A DNA stretch of 64,000 nt from JAEMQF01 sp963775015 (GTDB lineage: Bacteria > Pseudomonadota > Gammaproteobacteria > Burkholderiales > Burkholderiaceae_C): assembly GCA_963775015.1 (NCBI GenBank), contig CAVZHI010000004.1:179681-243680 (forward strand). The letters are read 5' to 3'. The translations under genes and the position numbers were made by a program. The notes beneath the pieces are model-generated. The model did not search any database. It saw nothing but the letters and a program-made list of their open reading frames with translations, and was not told the DNA's origin. This document shows positions 17,635 to 27,200 of this stretch, one piece after another (the stretch's first letter is position 1; the number at the start of each line of letters is the position of its first letter).

Positions 17635-18893
17635 GCCCAGCGCTCCTGCGGCAGCACCTGGCGCAACAGGCCTTCGCACTCTTGCGCCGACATGATGCGA
17701 GGCACCGGGTAGTTGAAGTCGGCTTCGCGGCACGCGGCCAACGCCAGCTCGGGGATGTCGCTCTCGCGCAGCGCGTCCAAATGGCGCGGAATGCCGATCG
17801 AGCGGTTCATTGCGTCGATGGCGTCGATGAACTTGCGCGCCAGTTCGGCGCCGGCCTCGGCGCGTTCACCGACCTGCGCCGCGAGCGCCAGTTCGGCGAG
17901 CTGGCGTGCAATCGGCGGGCACTCGAAGCGCAACACGTGCGGCAACAGAATCGCATTCGCCAGGCCGTGCGGTGTGTGGTAACGCACGCCCAGTTGGTGC
18001 GCGATGGCGTGCACGTTGCCCACGCTGGCGCGCGTGAACGCCAGGCCGGCGTGGTGCGCGGCGAGCGCCATTTGCTCGCGCGCCACGAGGTCGTCGCCGT
18101 TCGCGCAGACGCGCGGCAGGTTGTGCCAGATCAACGCCACGGCCGAGCGCGCCATGCGGTCGCTGAACTCGGTTGACCAATGACCGATGTAGGCCTCGAT
18201 CGCGTGCGTCAGCGCGTCCATTCCGGTCGCCGCCGTGATGTGCCTGGGCAGGCGGATCATCAGGCACGGGTCGAGCGCAGCCAGGCGCGGCACGATGCGC
18301 GTGTCGACGATGAGCAGCTTGCGCTGCGTCTGCGGGTCCGAGATCACTGCTGCGGCGCTCGCCTCGGAGCCGGTTCCGGCGGTCGTCGGCACGGCGTAAA
18401 GCGGCGCGGGTGCGTGCCAGGCCCTGAAGTAGCCTGCCAGGCGGCGCGGGTGCCGGTGATTCGTCGCCGCCAGCGCGATGACCTTGGCGGTGTCGATCAC
18501 GGAGCCGCCGCCGAACGCCAACACCGCGTCGCAGGCTTCGGAACGATACCGCGCGAGGCCCTGTTCGACGCAGTCCATCGGCGCGTCCGCGGTGACGGCG
18601 TCAAAGACGGCGCAGGGCGTGCCTGCGCCACGCAACGCGTCCAGCAGTGGCTGCAACAGGCCCATCGACACGAGCGCCTCGTCGGTCACGACGAACAGTT
18701 TGCGGTGCGCGAAGCGACCGAGAGTCTCTGCGAGCCGCACGCTCGAACCGGGACCGACGAGCAGGCTCGGCTGTGGCACCGGCACAAATCGTGTGGCCAG
18801 ACCCGCGATCCGCTTGGCGGCGGGCAGGGCAGCGCTGCGAAACATGTTCTCAATCAAATCCGACACCGGAAACGTCCTCCATGATCGGCGCAC
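17631..18893 (-). CDS. Iron-containing alcohol dehydrogenase
   Basis: A 420-residue group III dehydrogenase. The nucleotide-binding GGGSVIDTAK and the motif TTAGTGSEASAAAVI are present, and metal ligands are visible in MDALTHAIEAYI, VHAIAHQLG and YHTPHGLANA. Such enzymes interconvert alcohols and aldehydes with NAD(P)H. It is first in an operon with a CDP-alcohol transferase and a CarS-like gene and is divergent from the acyl-ACP-reductase-like gene, suggesting reduction of a long-chain aldehyde. ATG 18845 is an alternative start that leaves room for a promoter. Confidence 0.88.
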   Translation of the reverse strand: MRRSWRTFPVSDLIENMFRSAALPAAKRIAGLATRFVPVPQPSLLVGPGSSVRLAETLGRFAHRKLFVVTDEALVSMGLLQPLLDALRGAGTPCAVFDAVTADAPMDCVEQGLARYRSEACDAVLAFGGGSVIDTAKVIALAATNHRHPRRLAGYFRAWHAPAPLYAVPTTAGTGSEASAAAVISDPQTQRKLLIVDTRIVPRLAALDPCLMIRLPRHITAATGMDALTHAIEAYIGHWSTEFSDRMARSAVALIWHNLPRVCANGDDLVAREQMALAAHHAGLAFTRASVGNVHAIAHQLGVRYHTPHGLANAILLPHVLRFECPPIARQLAELALAAQVGERAEAGAELARKFIDAIDAMNRSIGIPRHLDALRESDIPELALAACREADFNYPVPRIMSAQECEGLLRQVLPQERWA

Positions 18894-18937
18894 GCCGCAT
18901 CCACGGTGCTTTTGCCGCTCACGACTTGCCCGCCAGT

Positions 18938-21016
18938 ATGAAGAACGTTGTCAGCATCAGTTTGGGCTCGCGCAAACAGGACTTCGAATTCACGACCAAT
19001 TTCCTGGGCGAGCCGCTGCGGGTGCAGCGCCTGGGTACCGACGGCGATGCCCGGCGCGCCGAACGACTGCTGGAGGAGTGGGAGGCGCGGGCCGACGCGA
19101 TCGGCTTGGGCCTACAGAGCGACGCGGGTGGCGCGGCAGCAGCAGAGCGGCCCGGTCATCCGAGCTCAGCGCTGCTCGAACGAATCGCAAAGCAGGCGCG
19201 TGTGACGACCGGTGCGCGCCTGGCCGAAATCTTCCGCGAATGGGCGGTGCGCCACGCGCAGATCAAGATTCCGGGCACCTTCAACAACGCCCGGGTCCTG
19301 TTCTTCGACGGCCTGGCGAATCAGCGCCTGGCGCTCGCCCTGTCGGAATTCACCGGCAACTTGCAGTTCGCCGACGCGCTGCTGCAACTGGGCGTTCCCA
19401 AGCTGCTCGGTTCGCTGGACGCGCTGTCGCGCTACGCCGTCGGCGCGCACTACGCGCGCGACTGGCTGCCGCCGCGGGCCGCAGCCGTGGGACTGCTCCA
19501 GGACTGGACGCACTTCGTGCTGCGCAAAGCGCTGCACAAGGCGAGCGTCATCGTCGCGCCGGTGCATCTGCTCGACCGATTCGGCATCGAAGAGCTGGCG
19601 GGCAAGGTGATCGTGACGTCGACGGTGAACGCGGAACGCATCGAGCATTTCAGGCAAGCGGGCGTGTACTTGGTGATCGACGCCGCGCCAGTGATCGCCG
19701 GGCATGTGCTCGCCCCCGACATGCTCGACGCGATGATGATCGCGGCGACCGGCCGGCCTCAGAGCGAAATCCTCGACGATCACTACCTGGCGATGATCGC
19801 CGAGCTGCAGCTCGAGCCGCGCATCGTCTACCCGAACGGCTTTCGGCGCGTGAATCGATTCGCCTTCGTGATCCATCCCTTGTCGCAGGAGTATTTCAAG
19901 AACGTCAAGCCGATCGAGCTGCTGTCGCGGATGTCCCCGCCCTTGTTCATGGATACGCTGGAAAAAGTCCTCGCCTACGCACCGCCCTTCGTCTATTCGA
20001 AGGTCACGGGGATCAAGTCGCCCAGCGGCGTGCAGGCCGAAGGTTGGCTCATTTCAGTGGGCGGCACGCCCAAGGAAATCATGCGCCACAGCCCGGAGTT
20101 CACGTACCGGCGCCTGCTTGACGCGGCGCGTCTGGCGAAACGCCTGGGCGCGCAGATCATGGGGCTGGGCGCGTTCACCAAAGTGGTGGGAGACGCCGGT
20201 TTGACGGTGGCGCGGCGCGCGCCGCTTCCCATCACCACCGGCAACAGCTACAGCGCCTCGGCTGCGCTCTGGGCCGCGCACGATGCGCTGCTGCGCATGC
20301 GCCTGCTGCCCAAACCGCAGGGCAGCGAACGCGTCAAGTTCAAGGCGATGGTGATCGGCGCGACAGGCTCGATCGGCGCCGCGTGCGCGCGTCTGCTCGT
20401 GAAGGCGGCCGAGGAGGTCTATCTCGTCTCGCCCGAAACCGCCAAGCTGCTCGCGCTCCAGGAATCGATTCGCGCCGAGACACCCGACGCGCAGATCACG
20501 CTGTCGGCGCACGCGGACACGCACATCGCCGACATGGACATGATCGTCACGGCAACGTCCGGTGCGGGCCGACGCGTGCTCGACATCGAAAAGGTGAAAC
20601 CCGGTTGCGTCATCACCGACGTGGCGCGCCCGCTCGATCTGCCGCCCGAAGAGGTGAGGAAGCGACCCGACGTGCTCGTCATCGAATCGGGCGAGATCCT
20701 GCTGCCCGGCGACGTGCAGATGAAAAACATCGGCCTGCCGAAGAACGTCGCCTACGCCTGCCTGGCCGAGACGATCGTGCTCGCACTCGAAGGGCGCTTC
20801 GAGAACTTCACCGTCGGCCGCGCCATCGAGTGGCAGAAGGTGCAGGAGATCTACCGCCTCGGCCTGAAACACGGCATGAAGCTGGCGGCGATCTCGGGTG
20901 TGAACGGCGTGTTCAGCGACGCCGACATCGAGCGCGTGCGTGCTGCTGCGCTGGCGGCGCGTGCGCGGCAGCGCGAGCCCAGTTGCGCAAGCGCGAACTC
21001 GGTGGCACCGGTTTGA
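18938..21016 (+). CDS. Acyl-ACP reductase-like dehydrogenase (COG5322 type) with long N-terminal extension
   Basis: The C-terminal 350 residues of this 692-residue protein resemble cyanobacterial long-chain acyl-ACP reductase: MGLGAFTKVVGD, ITTGNSYSASAA, the Rossmann motif VIGATGSIGAACARLL and ACLAETIVLALEGRFENF occur in the same order. Those enzymes reduce fatty acyl-ACP to the aldehyde. The N-terminal half (from MKNVVSISLGSRKQDFEF) belongs to no family I can name. ATG 18938 fits the conserved beginning; ATG 18881 would overlap the divergent alcohol dehydrogenase gene. With that dehydrogenase next door, a fatty aldehyde to alcohol route is plausible but unproven. Confidence 0.7.
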   Translation: MKNVVSISLGSRKQDFEFTTNFLGEPLRVQRLGTDGDARRAERLLEEWEARADAIGLGLQSDAGGAAAAERPGHPSSALLERIAKQARVTTGARLAEIFREWAVRHAQIKIPGTFNNARVLFFDGLANQRLALALSEFTGNLQFADALLQLGVPKLLGSLDALSRYAVGAHYARDWLPPRAAAVGLLQDWTHFVLRKALHKASVIVAPVHLLDRFGIEELAGKVIVTSTVNAERIEHFRQAGVYLVIDAAPVIAGHVLAPDMLDAMMIAATGRPQSEILDDHYLAMIAELQLEPRIVYPNGFRRVNRFAFVIHPLSQEYFKNVKPIELLSRMSPPLFMDTLEKVLAYAPPFVYSKVTGIKSPSGVQAEGWLISVGGTPKEIMRHSPEFTYRRLLDAARLAKRLGAQIMGLGAFTKVVGDAGLTVARRAPLPITTGNSYSASAALWAAHDALLRMRLLPKPQGSERVKFKAMVIGATGSIGAACARLLVKAAEEVYLVSPETAKLLALQESIRAETPDAQITLSAHADTHIADMDMIVTATSGAGRRVLDIEKVKPGCVITDVARPLDLPPEEVRKRPDVLVIESGEILLPGDVQMKNIGLPKNVAYACLAETIVLALEGRFENFTVGRAIEWQKVQEIYRLGLKHGMKLAAISGVNGVFSDADIERVRAAALAARARQREPSCASANSVAPV

Positions 21017-21128
21017 TGCGAAATGTGGGTTCTCCGAACGGCTCAAGACCAGCCCTTGCAGCGAGCGCACGACGCCGTCGCGTGCCGCGACTCCGGCGTC
21101 GCCCAAAGGCGTGGCCGCGCCGCGCGAC

Positions 21129-21142
21129 TTGATTTGTCGCAA
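21129..21142. promoter_or_regulatory. FNR-like box before hsp20
   Basis: TTGATTTGTCGCAA keeps 8 of 10 conserved FNR positions and lies 87 bases before the hsp20 start codon, in the 212-base gap after the reductase-like gene. Confidence 0.45.
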
Positions 21143-21228
21143 GGCGGATCGAGAGTCGACGCCTACAGTGGGTCCCGCCGGCAAGCCGGTGGTTCCGATT
21201 TCCAAGCGACCGATCACAGGAGTACCTC

Positions 21229-21639
21229 ATGAACAACTTGAGCCGTTTTGAACGCGAACTGTTTCCCGACCTTTTCCGTCGCTTCGCCCTTCCCGCATCT
21301 GTCGACGCCGAGGCGCCGGGCGAGATCCGCGTTGACGTGACCGAGCAGGAAAAGGAGTATCTCGTTCGCGCCGAAATCCCGGGTGCGAAGAAGGAAGACA
21401 TCCGAGTGCAGATCGATCGCAACGCGGTATCGATTCGCGCCGACGTGAAGAAGGAGCAGGAAAGCAAACAGGGGCGCATGCTGCTGAAGGAAACCTTCGC
21501 CGGCAGCAGCTCGCGTGCCTTCACTTTGGCGCACGACATCGACGACCGCGCGGCGATCGCCAAGCTGGAAGACGGCGTTCTCACCCTGACGCTGCCCAAG
21601 CGCACGGGCGCAGGCAGCAAGCTGCTTCCCATCGCCTGA
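21229..21639 (+). CDS. Small heat shock protein, Hsp20 family
   Basis: A 136-residue alpha-crystallin domain protein. The domain spans about 30-130 with strands EYLVRAEIPGAKKEDI and the signature LEDGVLTLTLPK. Small heat shock proteins hold unfolding proteins without ATP. AGGAG seven bases before ATG 21229 is a strong ribosome binding site. The FNR-like box upstream suggests induction on oxygen shift as well as or instead of heat. Confidence 0.93.
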   Translation: MNNLSRFERELFPDLFRRFALPASVDAEAPGEIRVDVTEQEKEYLVRAEIPGAKKEDIRVQIDRNAVSIRADVKKEQESKQGRMLLKETFAGSSSRAFTLAHDIDDRAAIAKLEDGVLTLTLPKRTGAGSKLLPIA

Positions 21640-21658
21640 CGCTGCGCTGCTCGCCCCT

Positions 21659-22513
21659 GTGATCGAGGCGTCCGTGCGCGGCGGGGCCAGCGCGGCGCTC
21701 GAGACGAGCGCCGATCTTCACGGCATGGACGCCTACGCGCCGAAGGAAATCGCGCGGCGCGTGAACCAATTCTGCGTCGTCAAGGCGCGGCTCCCGCTGC
21801 TCACCCTGTCGCTGCTCGGGGTGCTCGCAGGCGCCTTCATCGGTTTGGGCGCGTTGATGTTTGCGCTTGTCGCGAGCGACACCTCGCTCGGCTTTGGCGC
21901 GACGCGCCTGCTCGGTGGGCTTGGGTTTTCGCTCGGGCTGATCCTCGTCACGGTGGCGGGTGCCGAGCTCTTCACCGGCAACAACCTGCTCGTCATGGGC
22001 TGGGCGAGCGGCTGCGTCAGCACGCGCGACGTGTTGCGCAACTGGCTCGTCGTCTGCGCTGCCAACTTCGTCGGCGCGGCGGGCTTGGCGCTGCTGGTTT
22101 GGCTGTCGGGACACGCCGCGCTGAACGGCGCCAACGTGGCGCGCAGCGTGATCGGCATCGCCGTGGCGAAAGCGGCGCTGCCGATCGGTGAGGCGTTCTT
22201 CCGCGGTGTGCTCTGCAACGTGCTCGTGTGCATGGCAGTGTGGATGGCGCTGGCCGGGCGCAGCGTCGTCGACAAGGCGGTGGCGATCGTGTTTCCGATC
22301 ACCGCCTTCGTCGCTGCCGGTTTCGAGCACTCGATCGCCAACATGTACTTCTTCCCGCTCGCGATGCTGCTCGGTGCACCGCTGGGAGTCGCCGATCTGG
22401 CGCGCAACCTCGTGCCGGTGATTGCCGGCAACATTCTCGGAGGCAGTGTGCTCGTCGCGCTTGTCTATCACGTGATCTACATCAGGCCCGCGGGCCGGCA
22501 GGCCGACGCATGA
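21659..22513 (+). CDS. Formate/nitrite transporter (FNT) family channel
   Basis: A 284-residue protein with six transmembrane helices and FNT signatures: GAFIGLGALMF, GAELFTGNNLLVMG, the pore histidine in AAGFEHSIANMYF, and NLVPVIAGNILGG. The family moves formate, nitrite or other small monovalent anions across the inner membrane. The start is taken as GTG 21659; ATG 21725 is also possible, and the first 20 residues are not conserved in character. It follows hsp20 by 20 bases, so the two are probably co-transcribed. Confidence 0.9.
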   Translation: MIEASVRGGASAALETSADLHGMDAYAPKEIARRVNQFCVVKARLPLLTLSLLGVLAGAFIGLGALMFALVASDTSLGFGATRLLGGLGFSLGLILVTVAGAELFTGNNLLVMGWASGCVSTRDVLRNWLVVCAANFVGAAGLALLVWLSGHAALNGANVARSVIGIAVAKAALPIGEAFFRGVLCNVLVCMAVWMALAGRSVVDKAVAIVFPITAFVAAGFEHSIANMYFFPLAMLLGAPLGVADLARNLVPVIAGNILGGSVLVALVYHVIYIRPAGRQADA

Positions 22514-22613
22514 CCGCGTGCGCCGCGTCCTTTGCGTCGCGTCAACAGCCCGACGCGTGACTCGGGGTTGAATGGCACGGACGGGCGCAGGGGCGCCCTT
22601 GAGGAGGATCGTC

Positions 22614-22928
22614 ATGGGTTACCGATTCATGGGCGCTGCATTGCTGGCAGCGGTTCTCGCAACCCCCGTCTCGGCGCAAGCCGACGGGTGCTGCAAGGGT
22701 ATGCACAGCGGGCCGGACAACACGCCGGGCTGGTCGATGATGTCGCCACAGGAGCGCAAGGACCATCACGCGAAGATGGAAGGCCTCAAGTCGACCGAAG
22801 AGTGCAAGGCCTACATGGCCGAGCATCACGCGCAGATGGCACATCGCGCCAAGGAGCGTGGCATGAAGATGCACGAGCCGCGCCACTCGATGTGCGAGCC
22901 GGCGAAGCGGCCGCCGGCGAAACAGTGA
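22614..22928 (+). CDS. Small secreted Cys/His/Met-rich protein
   Basis: A 104-residue protein with a signal peptide (MGYRFMGAALLAAVLATPVSAQA). The mature part has CCKGMHSG, MMSPQERKDHHAKMEG, STEECKAYMAEHHAQMAHR and a final cysteine near HSMCEPAK. The density of His, Met and Cys suggests metal binding in the periplasm, but no characterised family is recognised. GAGGAG precedes ATG 22614, which makes this start firm. It ends eight bases from the end of the convergent glgC gene. Confidence 0.75.
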   Translation: MGYRFMGAALLAAVLATPVSAQADGCCKGMHSGPDNTPGWSMMSPQERKDHHAKMEGLKSTEECKAYMAEHHAQMAHRAKERGMKMHEPRHSMCEPAKRPPAKQ

Positions 22929-22935
22929 CAGCAGT

Positions 22936-24252
22936 TCACTCTTCCCGGGCGGGCTCCTGCTCCAGCATCTTCGGCGTGATCAAGGTCACGCCGCGTTCGG
23001 TGACGTAGAACCGGCTGCGGTCTTCGGCCGGGTAGACGCCGGCCTTGAAGCCGTCGGGCAGGATGCAGTTCTTGTCGACGATGACGCGGCGCAGCGTGAC
23101 GTTGCGCCCGATCACGCTGCCGGGCAGGATCACGGAGTCTTCGATGAGGCTCATTTCGGCGACGCGCACGTTGGAGAACAGCACCGAGCGCCGCACCGTC
23201 GCGCCGCTGACGATGCAGCCGCTGGAGACGAGCGAATTCACCGCCATGCCGCGCCGACTGTCGTCGTCGAACACGAACTTGGCCGGCGGCCACTGGTGCT
23301 GCAGGCTCATGATCGGCCAGGCCGGGTCGTACAGGTTGAGTTCGGGAACCACCGCCGTGAGGTCCAGATTCGCCTCCCAGTAGGCGTCCACCGTGCCGAC
23401 GTCGCGCCAGTACGGGCGCCCTTGCACCATGTTCACGCAACTGTCGGCGAAACGGTGCGCGAACACGCGTTTGCGCTGCACGACGCGGGGAATCAGGTCC
23501 TTGCCGAAGTCGTGGCTCGACGTGATGTCCTGCGCGTCGTACGCGAGTTCGTCGCAGAGAAACTGCATGTTGAACACGTACACGCCCATGTTCACCAGGG
23601 CACGCTGCGCATCGTCCGGGCAGGGCGCCGGAGCCGCCGGTTTTTCTTCGAATCGCGTGACGCGCGCGTCGGCGTCGATCTCGATGACGCCGAAATTGCA
23701 CGCCTGGTCCAGCGGCATGTCGATGTAGGCGAGCGTGAGATCGGCGTCGCGCGCCACATGCTCTTCGAGCAAACGCGCGTAGTCCATCTTGTAGACATGG
23801 TCGCCGGCGAGCACGAGCACGTATTCGGGCTGCGCCTCGCGCAGGATGTCCAGGTTCTGGAACACGGCGTTGGCCGTGCCGCTGTACCAGCGTTCGTCCA
23901 AACGCTGCTGCGCCGGCACGACGTCGACGAACTCGCCCAGGCTCGACTCGAGAAACCCCCAGCCGCGTTCGATGTGCCGGATCAGGCTTTGCGCCTTGTA
24001 CTGCGTCAACACGGCGATGCGGCGAACCCCTGAATTGACGCAGTTGCTGAGCGCGAAGTCGATGATCTTCAACTTGCCGGCAAACGGCACGGCCGGCTTG
24101 GCGCGCCAATCGGTGAGCTGCATGAGGCGGCTGCCGCGCCCTCCCGCCAGGACCAACGCGTAGCAGCGCTGCGTCAAGTGGTGCAGCGTCTCGCGCCGCG
24201 GGCTCGGGTGCGCGGGGTGCAGCGCGGCGTCCAGGGTCGGTGCAGAGGTCAT
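22936..24252 (-). CDS. glgC: Glucose-1-phosphate adenylyltransferase
   Basis: The protein (438 residues from ATG 24252; 444 from ATG 24270) makes ADP-glucose for glycogen. The nucleotide-binding loop is ALVLAGGRGSRL; other conserved segments are AKPAVPFAGKLKIIDF, YSGTANAVFQN, LAGDHVYKMDY and WRDVGTVDAYWEAN. The C-terminal left-handed beta-helix is intact. It is last in the operon ppsA-CBS-glgC, linking gluconeogenesis to storage. Confidence 0.93.
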   Translation of the reverse strand: MTSAPTLDAALHPAHPSPRRETLHHLTQRCYALVLAGGRGSRLMQLTDWRAKPAVPFAGKLKIIDFALSNCVNSGVRRIAVLTQYKAQSLIRHIERGWGFLESSLGEFVDVVPAQQRLDERWYSGTANAVFQNLDILREAQPEYVLVLAGDHVYKMDYARLLEEHVARDADLTLAYIDMPLDQACNFGVIEIDADARVTRFEEKPAAPAPCPDDAQRALVNMGVYVFNMQFLCDELAYDAQDITSSHDFGKDLIPRVVQRKRVFAHRFADSCVNMVQGRPYWRDVGTVDAYWEANLDLTAVVPELNLYDPAWPIMSLQHQWPPAKFVFDDDSRRGMAVNSLVSSGCIVSGATVRRSVLFSNVRVAEMSLIEDSVILPGSVIGRNVTLRRVIVDKNCILPDGFKAGVYPAEDRSRFYVTERGVTLITPKMLEQEPAREE

Positions 24253-24275
24253 GCGGGCGTCACGCTTCAAACACC

Positions 24276-24647
24276 CTATGCAAATTGGCGCACGAAGTCG
24301 AGCGACGACACGACGCCGACGATGCGTTCGCGGTCCATCACGACGACGTGATGGGTTTTGTGGTGCAGCATCAGCTGCGCCACTTCGCTCACGTTCGAGT
24401 CAGGGCTCACCGAAATCGGCTTGTAGGTGCAGATTTGCCAGATGCGGGTGGCGTGCGGGTCGCCTTGGCGAACATGGAATTGCAGCAGGTCGGCCGAGCT
24501 GATCACGCCGATGACGGCGCCGCTCGGCTCGCACACGGGTGCCCACGACAGGGTGTGCTCGTTCATGAAGGCTTCGACTTCGTGCACCGTGTCGTCCATG
24601 CCGGCGGTCCGGACCTTCGTCGTCATCATCGAGGAGATCGGTTTCAT
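24276..24647 (-). CDS. Two-CBS-domain protein
   Basis: A 123-residue protein made of two CBS motifs: MTTKVRTAGMDDTVHEVEAF...VIGVISSADLL, and KPISVSPDSNVSEVAQLML...IVGVVSSLDFV. CBS pairs bind adenine nucleotides and serve as energy sensors. Its ATG overlaps the ppsA stop as ATGA, and glgC follows closely, so it may report AMP/ATP status to this carbon-storage operon. Confidence 0.88.
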   Translation of the reverse strand: MKPISSMMTTKVRTAGMDDTVHEVEAFMNEHTLSWAPVCEPSGAVIGVISSADLLQFHVRQGDPHATRIWQICTYKPISVSPDSNVSEVAQLMLHHKTHHVVVMDRERIVGVVSSLDFVRQFA

Positions 24648-27078
24648 GGGAGGCCTCGCGGTGCACGGCCCAAACGCTGTTCGACGGCGGCGACGTTGCG
24701 CATGACCTGGAGCAGCGTGTCGGGCGTGACGCTGATCGAATCGATGCCGAGTTCCACCAGGTACTCCACCATCTCGGGGTAGTCCGAAGGCGCCTGGCCG
24801 CAGATGCCCGAGTGCCGGTGGTTGCGACGTGCGCCGACGACGGTTTGGCGGATCATTTCCTTCACGCCGGGGTCACGCTCGTCGAAGTCGAACGCGACGA
24901 GGTCGGAGTCGCGGTCGACGCCGAGAATCAGTTGCGTGAGGTCGTTCGAGCCGATCGAGAAGCCGTCGAAGAGTTTCGCAAATCCGTCGATCTGGATCAC
25001 GTTGTTCGGGATTTCGCACATCACGTAGATCTCGAGCCCGTTCTCGCCGCGCGTCAGTCCGTTCTTGGCCATCGCCGCGAGCACACTGCTCGGCTTCGTC
25101 GATCCGCCTGCAGAACGGAATCATCAGCTTGACATTGGTGAGGCCCATGTCGTCGCGAACCCGCTTCATGGCGGCGCATTCGAGCGCAAAGCCTTCGGCG
25201 TACGCCGGGTGCGCGTAACGCGACGCGCCGCGAAAGCCGAGCATCGGGTTCGCCTCGAGTCGGCTCGAACCACTTGCCGCCGAGCAGACTCGCGTATTCG
25301 TTGGTCTTGAAATCGGACAGGCGCACGATCACCGGTTTCGGGTAGAACGCCGCGGCGATCGTCGCCACGCCTTCGGCGAGTTGCTGGACGAAGAAATCGG
25401 CCGGCCGCGCATAGCCTTCGGTGAGGCGTTCGATTTGCGCGCGCACCGCGGCGTCGTCGACGCGCTGCGGCTGCACCAAGGCCATCGGGTGCACCTTGAT
25501 GTGTTCGGCGACGATGAATTCGAGGCGCGCCAGGCCCACGCCGTCGCTTGGCAGCAAGCCCGTCTGGAAGGCGGCCTCGGGGTTGCCGACGTTGACCATG
25601 ACGTGCGTGCTCGGCCGCGCCAGCGTCGACAAATCGGTGCGGGTGATCGTGACGGGGATGATGCCGGCGTAGACCCGACCCACGCTGCCATCGGCACAAG
25701 AGACCGTGATGTCGTCGCCCGTCTTGATCGTGCTCGTCGCCGTTTCGCACCCCACGACCGCGGGGATGCCGAGTTCGCGCGCGACGATTGCGGCGTGGCA
25801 GGTGCGCCCGCCGCGGTTCGTGACGAGCGCCGCGGCGCTCTTCATGACGGTGCCCCAGTCGGGCATCGTCGTGTCGGCGACCAGCACTTCGCCGCTGCGG
25901 AACTGGTTGAGCTGCGTGATGTCGGAAATGACGCGTGCCTTGCCCGAAGCAACTCGCGCTCCGACGGCGCGCCCGCTGGCGCAGACCTTGCCTTTGGCGC
26001 CGAGCGCGAATTCTTCGAGCACCGTGCCGCTGCGCTGCGACGCCACCGTTTCGGGGCGCGCCTGGACCACGTAGAGCAGGCCGTCGATACCGTCTTTCGC
26101 CCACTCGATGTCCATCGGCGTGGCTTTGCCCGCTTTGCTGCTGTAGTGGTCTTCGATTCGCAGCGCCGCGTCGGCCAGGCTCAAGACCTCGGCGTCGCTG
26201 AGGCAATAGCGGCGCTGGTCGAGCGCAGGGGTGGGCATGATGCGCGTCGTCTCGCGGCCCGCGGCCTTGGCGTAGACCATGCGGATTTCCTTCGCCCCGA
26301 GCTTGCGCCGCAGCACGGCGCGCTTGCCCTGCTTCAGCGTGGGTTTGAAGACGTAGAACTCGTCCGGATCCACGGTGCCTTGCACCACAGTTTCGCCCAG
26401 GCCGTAGGCGCCGGTGATGAACACGACGTCGCGAAACCCGGTTTCGGTGTCGAGCGTGAAGATGACGCCGCTCGCCGCAATATCCGCGCGCACCATCTTC
26501 ATCACGCCCACCGACAGCAACACCTTGAAGTGGTCGAAGCCGTTGTCGACGCGGTAGCTGATCGCGCGGTCCTTGAACAGGCTGGCGAAGCAATGGCGCA
26601 CGGCGTCGAGCAGGCGCGCCTCGCCGCTGACGTTGAGAAACGTCTCGTGCTGGCCGGCGAAGCTGGCGGTGGGCAAGTCTTCCGCGGTGGCCGAGCTGCG
26701 CACCGCGAGCGTCACGTCTTCGCCGTACTCGGCGCGCAGCTTGGCGTACGCGGCGCGGATCTGCGCGACCAGGTCGTCGGGCAGCTTCGCGGCGAAGACG
26801 ATTTCGCGCGCGCGCTGGGCGCGCCGCGCCAGGTCGTCGACATTGCTCGGATCCAGGCCGTCCAGCGCTTCGTGCAGCCGCGGCCAGGCTTCGGCACGAT
26901 CGAGCACAGCGCGATACGCCTGCGCCGTGATCGCAAAGCCGTTGGGCACGCGCACGCCTTGCGCAGTGAGCTCGCGGAACATCTCACCGAGCGACGCGTT
27001 CTTGCCGCCGACCGTGGGGACGTCGGCAATTCCCAACTCGGCGAACCAGCGGATGTATTTGCCCTGTGTGGTCGACAT
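24644..27078 (-). pseudogene. ppsA: Phosphoenolpyruvate synthase, two frameshifts
   Basis: The enzyme makes PEP from pyruvate and ATP. The N-terminal ATP-grasp domain starts at ATG 27078 (MSTTQGKYIRWFAELG, VRSSATAEDLPTASFAGQHE). The phosphohistidine loop is GGRTCHAAIVARELG. The C-terminal PEP/pyruvate barrel is spread over three frames: an extra base near 25258 interrupts WFEP/LEANPMLGFRGASRY, and another near 25085 interrupts RIDEAEQ/VLAAMAKNGL. The last part, with YVMCEIPNNVIQ and GSNDLTQLILGVDRD, is intact to 24644. All parts are conserved, so sequence error is likely. GAGAGG precedes the start. Confidence 0.9.
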
Positions 27079-27127
27079 GGCCGTTCCTCTCGATGCACGC
27101 AGCCTAGAGCGATCCCGAAGGACCGCC

Positions 27128-27141
27128 TTGCGGGATATCAA
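27128..27141. promoter_or_regulatory. FNR-like box in the ppsA/fba divergent promoter
   Basis: TTGCGGGATATCAA matches TTGAT-N4-ATCAA at 8 of 10 positions. It lies 50 bases from the ppsA start and 60 from the fba start, so one site could control both operons. Confidence 0.5.
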
Positions 27142-27200
27142 TACCGTGGCGCCGCGGCGACTCAAACTTCGGTTGAAGCGGAAAACGACGGGAGCGCAAG

